Shown here: piece by piece, positions 58,191 through 64,000 of the stretch | Position numbering within the stretch: position 1 is the stretch's first letter | Layout of the letters: the number at the start of each line of letters is the position of its first letter | Assembly (NCBI GenBank): GCA_036872755.1 | Contig: JAVHNS010000010.1 | Span: 1,774,899 to 1,838,898 of the forward strand | Length of the DNA stretch: 64,000 nt | Direction of reading: 5' to 3' | Source: Orbilia blumenaviensis | Taxonomy: Eukaryota; Ascomycota; Orbiliomycetes; Orbiliales; Orbiliaceae | Notes under the pieces: model-generated | What the model was told of the DNA's origin: nothing | Seen by the model: the letters and a program-made list of their open reading frames with translations, nothing else | Databases searched by the model: none | Translations under genes and position numbers: made by a program

Positions 58191-61100
58191 GGTTTGATGT
58201 TTTGAAAGTGCGGTGAATAAAATGGTGTTTAATGTTTAATATTTAATTGAAATAAAAAAAAAAGTAAAAGTTAAGAAATGAAGATTGAGAAAGTTTATTT
58301 AGAGAAATTGAATTGAAATTGTTTTTATAAATATAAATAAGAGAATATAGAAAGTTAAAAAGAAATAGTATGAAAAGAATAGTATTATATAAAAGTTAAA
58401 GAAATTTTTTAAAAAATGAAAGGAGATATGAAAAAATATAAATATAAAAGAAAAAAATAAAAAAGATGTATTGGGAAAATATAATGTAAGTTGAAGGATA
58501 ATGATATTTTTAGTAAAGAAAATATAAAAGATATAAATAGGATAAATAGAATGAATTAAGGGAAAAAGAAAAATAAAGATATAAAAAAAAATAAAAATAA
58601 AGAGTTTTGAAAAAAAAAAAAGAAAAATAGATTTGAGTGAGATGTGGAATGGGGTAAGATGGTGGAAAGGGGAAAAATAAAGGAATAAACGGAATTAATA
58701 AATAAAGATAATTGTAAATAGATTTTGAAAAGAATTAAAGAGATAAAGATAATATATAAATATTTAGAAAAATTAAGGTAAGAGAAAAATGGGGAAAAAT
58801 AGATGAAATATAAAAAATGAGATAAAAAAAAAGGAATAATAGGTAGTTATTTATATTAAGATGAAAAGAGAGAGATGTAAAAATTATATATATATATAAA
58901 TTTAAGAAGAAATAAAAATATAAAAATATAAAAAAGTTTTTAAAATTTAGAAAAAGAAGAAGAAAGTTAGGGAAAAAATAAAAAAAAAAATATTATTAAA
59001 AAATATATAAAAAAGGAGATTATAGAAATTAAAAAAAGGAAATTGATAGGAAGAGTAAAGATATTATATAAAAGTTAAATGAATAAAAAAGAAATAAAAA
59101 ATGATAAAATAGATATAAAAAAAAAGATAAAATAGATAAATTATAATTTGGTGATAAGAAAAAGGTTTAATAAAAATAGAATTATAAAAATAATGAATAA
59201 GTGATATTGGAAAAGAAAAAGAATGTGGAAGTAAAAAAAAATATGAGAAAAGAAAGGTAATAAAAGTTTTTTTATAAAAATAAAAAATAAAAAATAAAAA
59301 ATTAATAAAGAATGAAGATAGTAAAGAAAGAGAAAAAATGAATATATAAGAAAAGTAAAAATAGTGAGTAAATATTTATAAGGAAATAAAAAAAGTAAAA
59401 GATTATATTTATATATGAAGGGAATAGAATAAATAATTTTTTTTGGAAGAAGAAAAAAAAATATTGAAATAGGTTGGAAATATTATTGAAAAAAGAGAAA
59501 TAAAAAATAAAGTAATAAATTAATAAGAGATTGTATTATAGTTAAAAAGAGGGAAAAATTAAAAAAAAAAGAATGTAATATAAAAAGTTAATAAATATTT
59601 AGAAAAGTAAATATATATATATATATAAATTAAAAAAATTAATGTTAGAAAAATAAAGATATTAAAGTTATAATATTAATAATAAAATAAATGTGTATAA
59701 TAAAAAGATATTTTGAAAGGATGAGAAATAGAAGTATAAAAATAATAAAACTGAAAATGTATATATTTTTGGAATAGAAAAGTAAAAGAATAGGGAATGA
59801 GTTGATTAAAGAAGAAAAAGAAAAGTTAATAAAAGAATATTAATAAAAAATTAAAAAGAAATTGAGAATAATGATAGAAGTTTTTATTGAGAAGGTAAAA
59901 AAATATAAAAATATATAAAATAAAAAAAAAAAAGAAAAAGAAAGTATTGAAAAAATAGAAAAAATAAAGAAAATGTTGTTAGGGAAAATAATAAGTAGTT
60001 TTAAAAAAGATGAAAATAAAGAAATAAAGAAAAAATAAAATAAAATAGAAAAAAAGGAGGATATATATATTAATAGAGTTATGAAGTTAATAAAGAAATT
60101 AAATGGAAAATAAATATTTAATAAAAAGAAATAAAATAATAAAAAAATGAAAATGAGGGATAAATAATAAAAGAGAAAAAAAAAAGATAAAGATAAAAGT
60201 AAAAGGATTAATAAATAAATGTTGTTTAAGAAAATTGGGAAAGAAGAAGAAGAAATAAAAATTAATAAAATTAAAAAAAAAAGATTATATTGAAAAAAGT
60301 GTAGTTAGGGTTTTAAAGTAATGAATGATATGTGAATAATTGAAAATGAAAAAAAAGATTAGGAGAAATGGAAATAAGAAATAAGAAATAGTAATTTATA
60401 AAAAATAAAGAATAATAATGAAATATAAAAAAATGAAAAATAATAGAGAAATAATGAATAATTATAAATAAAGAGGGAAAAAGAGGAAAATAAAAATAAT
60501 AAAGAAATATAATTATGAGAATAATTAATGGTTAAGTTTGATAAAAATAGAAAAGAATAAAATAGAAATGTGAGAAGTAATAATTAAATAAGTAAATGTA
60601 AAAAGATTAAAAGTAAAAAATGGTGGAAAAAATAATAAAAAGAAAAAAAAAAATATAGTAAAAAGATAATGTTAGAAAAAAGAAAGAAATGAAATAATAA
60701 TAATAATAATAATAAATAAGTGATTTTGAAAAATGGAAATAAATGGGTTTTAAAAATGGAAAAAAAAAAAAGTAAAGGGAAGAGATAAGTAATTGAAAAA
60801 AGGAGAAAAATAGAAGAAAGAAGGTTGGTAAAAAGAAAAAGATAATGAAATGAAAATAGTAAGAATAGTAAATAAGTGATATGGAAAAATAATAAGATAA
60901 TTAAATAAATAAAAGGAAAAATTAAGAAGGATATAAAAGAGAATGGAAAAAATAATAATAAAAGAATTAATAAGTGGGTTAGAGAAATGGAAATAATTGG
61001 AAAATTAAAAAAGAAAGTTGGAAAAAATAAAAATAAAAATAAATATTAAATTAAATAAAAAATAGTAGAAAAGATGAAGAAAATGAAAATGAAAAAAATA

Positions 61101-61249
61101 ATAATAGATAAATAGAAAAAAGAAAATAAAAGAAAAAAAAAGTAAGAAAAAAAAAAGTAAGAAAAAAAAATAATAAAATAGAAGATAAATAAGAAATTGA
61201 ATTAGGTAGAATAGATAGGAAATAATAAGAAAGAGAATTAAAAAGAAAA

Positions 61250-63640
61250 AAGGAATGGATGAAGAAATGAATGAAGGAATAAATAAGTGAATAGATGAAT
61301 AAGTGAATAAATAAATAGTTAAGTGGATAAGTAAATAAATGAAGAGGAATAAATAAATAATTAAGTGAATAAATGAATAAAGTAATAGATGAATGTTTGA
61401 ATAAATAAATGGGTAAATAAATGAATAAAGGAGTAAATGAATTAAGGGATAAAGGGATGAATGAAATAATGAATAGGTAGGTAAATAAATGAATAAAATA
61501 ATATGTGAATGAATAAATAAGTATATGAATGAATAGAAGAATGAATGAAGAAATGAATAAATAAATGAGTAAGTGAATGGATGAATAAGTGAGTGAATAA
61601 ATAAATGATTGGATGAATAAGTGAGTAAAAGAATAGATGGATAATTAAGTAAATTAATGAATAAATAAAAAAATAGTAAGTGAATAAATAAATATATGAA
61701 TAAATAAATAAAATAAGAAATAAATATATAAATAAGTAAATAGATGGATAAATAATTAGATGGGTAAAAAAAGAATGTTAAAGTGAATAAATAAATAAGT
61801 AGGTAAATGAGTAAATGAATGAATAAATAGATGGATAAATAAGAGAGTTAAAAGATAGATAAATAAATAAGTGGATAAATGGATAAATTGGTAAATAAGT
61901 GAATGAATTAATGAATAGATAAAAAAATGAATGGGTGTTAAGGTGGGTGGGTGGGTGTATAGGTGGAGGGGGTGGATAGATAGTGGATAAGTAAGTGGAT
62001 AAGTGAATGAATAAATAAATAAATAGATAATGAAGGAAATAAATGTATAGGTAAGATAATAAAAGAAATAGATGTATAGGTAAATAAATAAATGGATAGA
62101 TGGATAGATGTATAGATGTATAGATGTATAAATGGATAAATGGATAAATGGATAGATGGATAGATGGATAGATGGATAGATGGATAGATGGATAGATGGA
62201 TAAGTAAGTGAATTAATAAATAAAAAAATAAATAAGTGAATAAATGAAATAATAAATAGATGGGTGAATAGGTGAATAAATTGGTAAGTGATTAGGTAAA
62301 TAAGTAAATGAATAAATAGATGGATAAATGGATAAATGAATAAAGAAGTGGTTAAAGAAGTAGTTAAATAAATAGATGAATAAGTAAGTAAATAAATAAA
62401 GAATTAAGTGAATAAATGAGTGAATGAATAGATGGATAATTAAGTGAATTATTGAATAAATAAAAAATAGGTGAATAAATAAAGAAATGGATAAATGAAG
62501 AAATGAATTATTAAATAGATAAATAAATAAGTATGTATATAAATGAATAAATGAATAAATGAATGATTAAATGGGTAAATGAATAAATGATAAAATGAAT
62601 AAATAAATAAGTAGGTAAATGGGTAAATAAATAAATGAATAGGTGTATAAGTGAAAGAAATGAATGAAAAAATAGATAAATAAATAGATAAATAAATGAA
62701 TAGATGGGTAATTGAATATATAGATAGTTAAAAATGAATAAGTGAATAAATGAATAAGTGAATAAGTGAATAGAAGAATGGAAGAATGGAAGAATAGATA
62801 GATAGATTTGTAAATAAGTGAATGAATTAATAAGTGATGGGTAAATAAGTAAATTAATGAATAGATGGATAAATGGATAAATGAATAAAGGAATAAATAG
62901 TGGATAAGTAAGTGAATTGATAAATAAATAAATAGTGGATGAATGAGTGAATAAAGAGAGGAATAAATAAAAAAATAGAGGGTTAAATAAATGAAATGGA
63001 AGATATATGGATAAATAAAAGAATAAATGAATAAATGAATAAGTAAATGAGTGAATGAGTGTGAATAAGTGAATAAATGAATAAATGATTGGGTATATAT
63101 GTGTGTGAATGAGTAGATAAATAAGTGAATGAATGAATGAATAAATGGTTGAGTAAATAAATAAATAAATGTTAAAATGGATAAGTATATAGGTAGATAA
63201 ATGGGTAAATGAATAAGTGTATAAGTGAAAAAAAATGAATAAATAGATAATAAAAAAAATGATTGAATAAATGAATGAATGAATGAATAGAGGAATAAAG
63301 AAATTATTGAGTGAGTAAGTGAATGAATGAATGAATGAATGGATGAATAAGTAAATGAATGAGTATATAATTGTGTAAGTGAAAAAAAGAATGTGAATGA
63401 ATAAATAAATAAATAAATAATAGAAGAAATAGATGAATAAGTAAGTAAATAAATGAATGATTGAGTGAATAAGTGAAGAAATGAATTAATAGGGAAATGA
63501 ATAAATGAATAAATGAATAAATGAATAAATGAATAAATGAATAAATGAATAAATGAATAAATGAATAAATGAATAAATGAATAAATGAATAAATGAATAA
63601 ATTGATAGTGAATGAATAAGAAAATGAATAATAATGGATA
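61250..63640. repeat. degenerate AATGAATA / GATGGATA microsatellite field
   Basis: Four- and eight-base units (GAAT, AAAT, GGAT, AAGT) dominate, all lacking C. A GATGGATA run lies at about 62095-62200 and a GGGTGGGTGGGTG patch at about 61940-61957. Confidence 0.9.
63495..63601. repeat. perfect AAATGAAT array
   Basis: About 13 uninterrupted copies of the 8-mer AAATGAAT, the cleanest stretch in the microsatellite field, about 250 bp before the telomere. Confidence 0.92.
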
Positions 63641-63846
63641 AATAAAATAATAATAAAGTTTGAAAGATGTAATAAAGTAATAAAATAAGAGAGTAATAAA
63701 AATAGAATAGAAATAAATGGTTTTAATTAGTTTTGAAGTGTTTTTTGAGGTGTTTTTGGATAGTTTTTGTAGTTAAATTGGTTTTTTGTAGTAGTTTTGT
63801 AGTTGTGGTGTGTTTGTTTGTGGATAGGGTTTGATTTAGTAGAGAA

Positions 63847-63893
63847 TTAGGGTTAGGGTTAGGGTTAGGGGTTAGGGTTAGGGTTAGGGTTTT

Positions 63894-63932
<39 letters not shown>

Positions 63933-64000
63933 TAGGTTAGGGTTAGGGTTAGGGTTAGGGTTAGGGTTAGGGTTAGGTTAGGTTAGGGTTAGGGTTAGGG
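63847..64000 (+). repeat. telomere, TTAGGG repeats
   Basis: The terminal 154 bp are TTAGGG repeats with a few variants: TTAGGGG (about 63870), a TTTTTTAGGG slip (about 63889-63898), TTTAGGG, and shortened TTAGG units near 63971-63982. The G-rich strand is the + strand, so the window's right edge is the chromosome end. The unit is the standard one of filamentous ascomycetes. Confidence 0.97.

Larger units (their letters stand above)
58212..63846. other. cytosine-free subtelomeric tract
   Basis: Reading every line, I find C on the + strand only at 58690 and 59751 after 58211. Base use shifts along the tract: about 62% A near 59041-59100, about 48% A with 25% G near 61561-61620, and about 57% T in 63721-63780. 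No gene is possible: TAA, TGA and TAG crowd all + frames. Short telomere-like GTTAGGGTTTT at about 60304-60314. Confidence 0.95.

Noticed and set aside
61250..63640. CRISPR array or centromeric satellite
   Set aside because: Units are 4-8 bp without spacers, in a eukaryotic chromosome end beside a telomere.
58212..63846. RIP as sole cause of the C-free tract
   Set aside because: RIP turns C to T on both strands, so G would also fall on the + strand and T would rise with A; here G stays at 15-25% and A greatly exceeds T.
1..64000. tRNA or rRNA genes
   Set aside because: No cloverleaf-compatible GGTTCRANNCC box with matching acceptor stem, and no rRNA-like sequence, was noticed on reading; a dedicated tRNA scan was not possible.

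Overview
This window is a chromosome end of a filamentous fungus. The right edge is telomeric TTAGGG repeat (63847-64000), so the + strand runs 5' to 3' toward the chromosome end. Genes carry short 46-124 nt introns with GTATGT/GTAAGT-type donors. An NLR-like (STAND) gene with ankyrin repeats, a DUF6601 gene, a cyanovirin-N homology lectin and a BTB gene fit Pezizomycotina. The NLR plus CVNH mix would suit Pezizomycetes, but I cannot fix the genus.

Left part (1-16.6 kb): ordinary spaced genes. They are a DUF6601 two-helix membrane protein (+), a 9-exon-scale NLR-like gene that I rebuilt as 8 exons (-, esterase-like domain, P-loop, ankyrin repeats, prion-like Y/Q tail), an MFS exporter (-), a three-exon secreted CVNH lectin (-) and a two-exon BTB/POZ gene (-).

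Middle part (about 17-36 kb): an accessory block. Its core is a large two-exon protein (-) that joins an OrsD-like zinc-finger region, a tyrosine-recombinase-like domain with a complete R/R/H/Y set, and a RecQ-type helicase with its zinc module. About 1.1 kb away, transcribed divergently, lies a second long protein (+) that aligns with it along most of its length but has lost the recombinase arginine, most of the first helicase lobe and helicase motif VI: a pseudo-enzyme paralogue. A third, shorter gene (+) carries only the shared Cys/His tail. A JmjC/cupin-like protein (+) lies beyond. Two related sites with a GTAGTTTC/GAAACTAC palindrome, at 17377 and 31661, bracket the first three genes and could be recombination sites or element edges. 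Minisatellites surround the block.

Right part (36-57.9 kb): gene-poor and full of decayed material: a broken copy of the third gene, an interrupted acidic gene, a diverged dispersed repeat family, a possible LTR piece and several coding-like relics.

Telomere-proximal part (57.9-64 kb): the + strand loses cytosine almost totally. After 58211 I find only two C in about 5.8 kb before the window end. The last C-bearing stretch keeps its C mostly in a box AACCGCT that recurs every 79-89 bp. The C-less DNA moves from A-rich, through an AATGAATA-type microsatellite, to a T/G-rich collar, then to the telomere.
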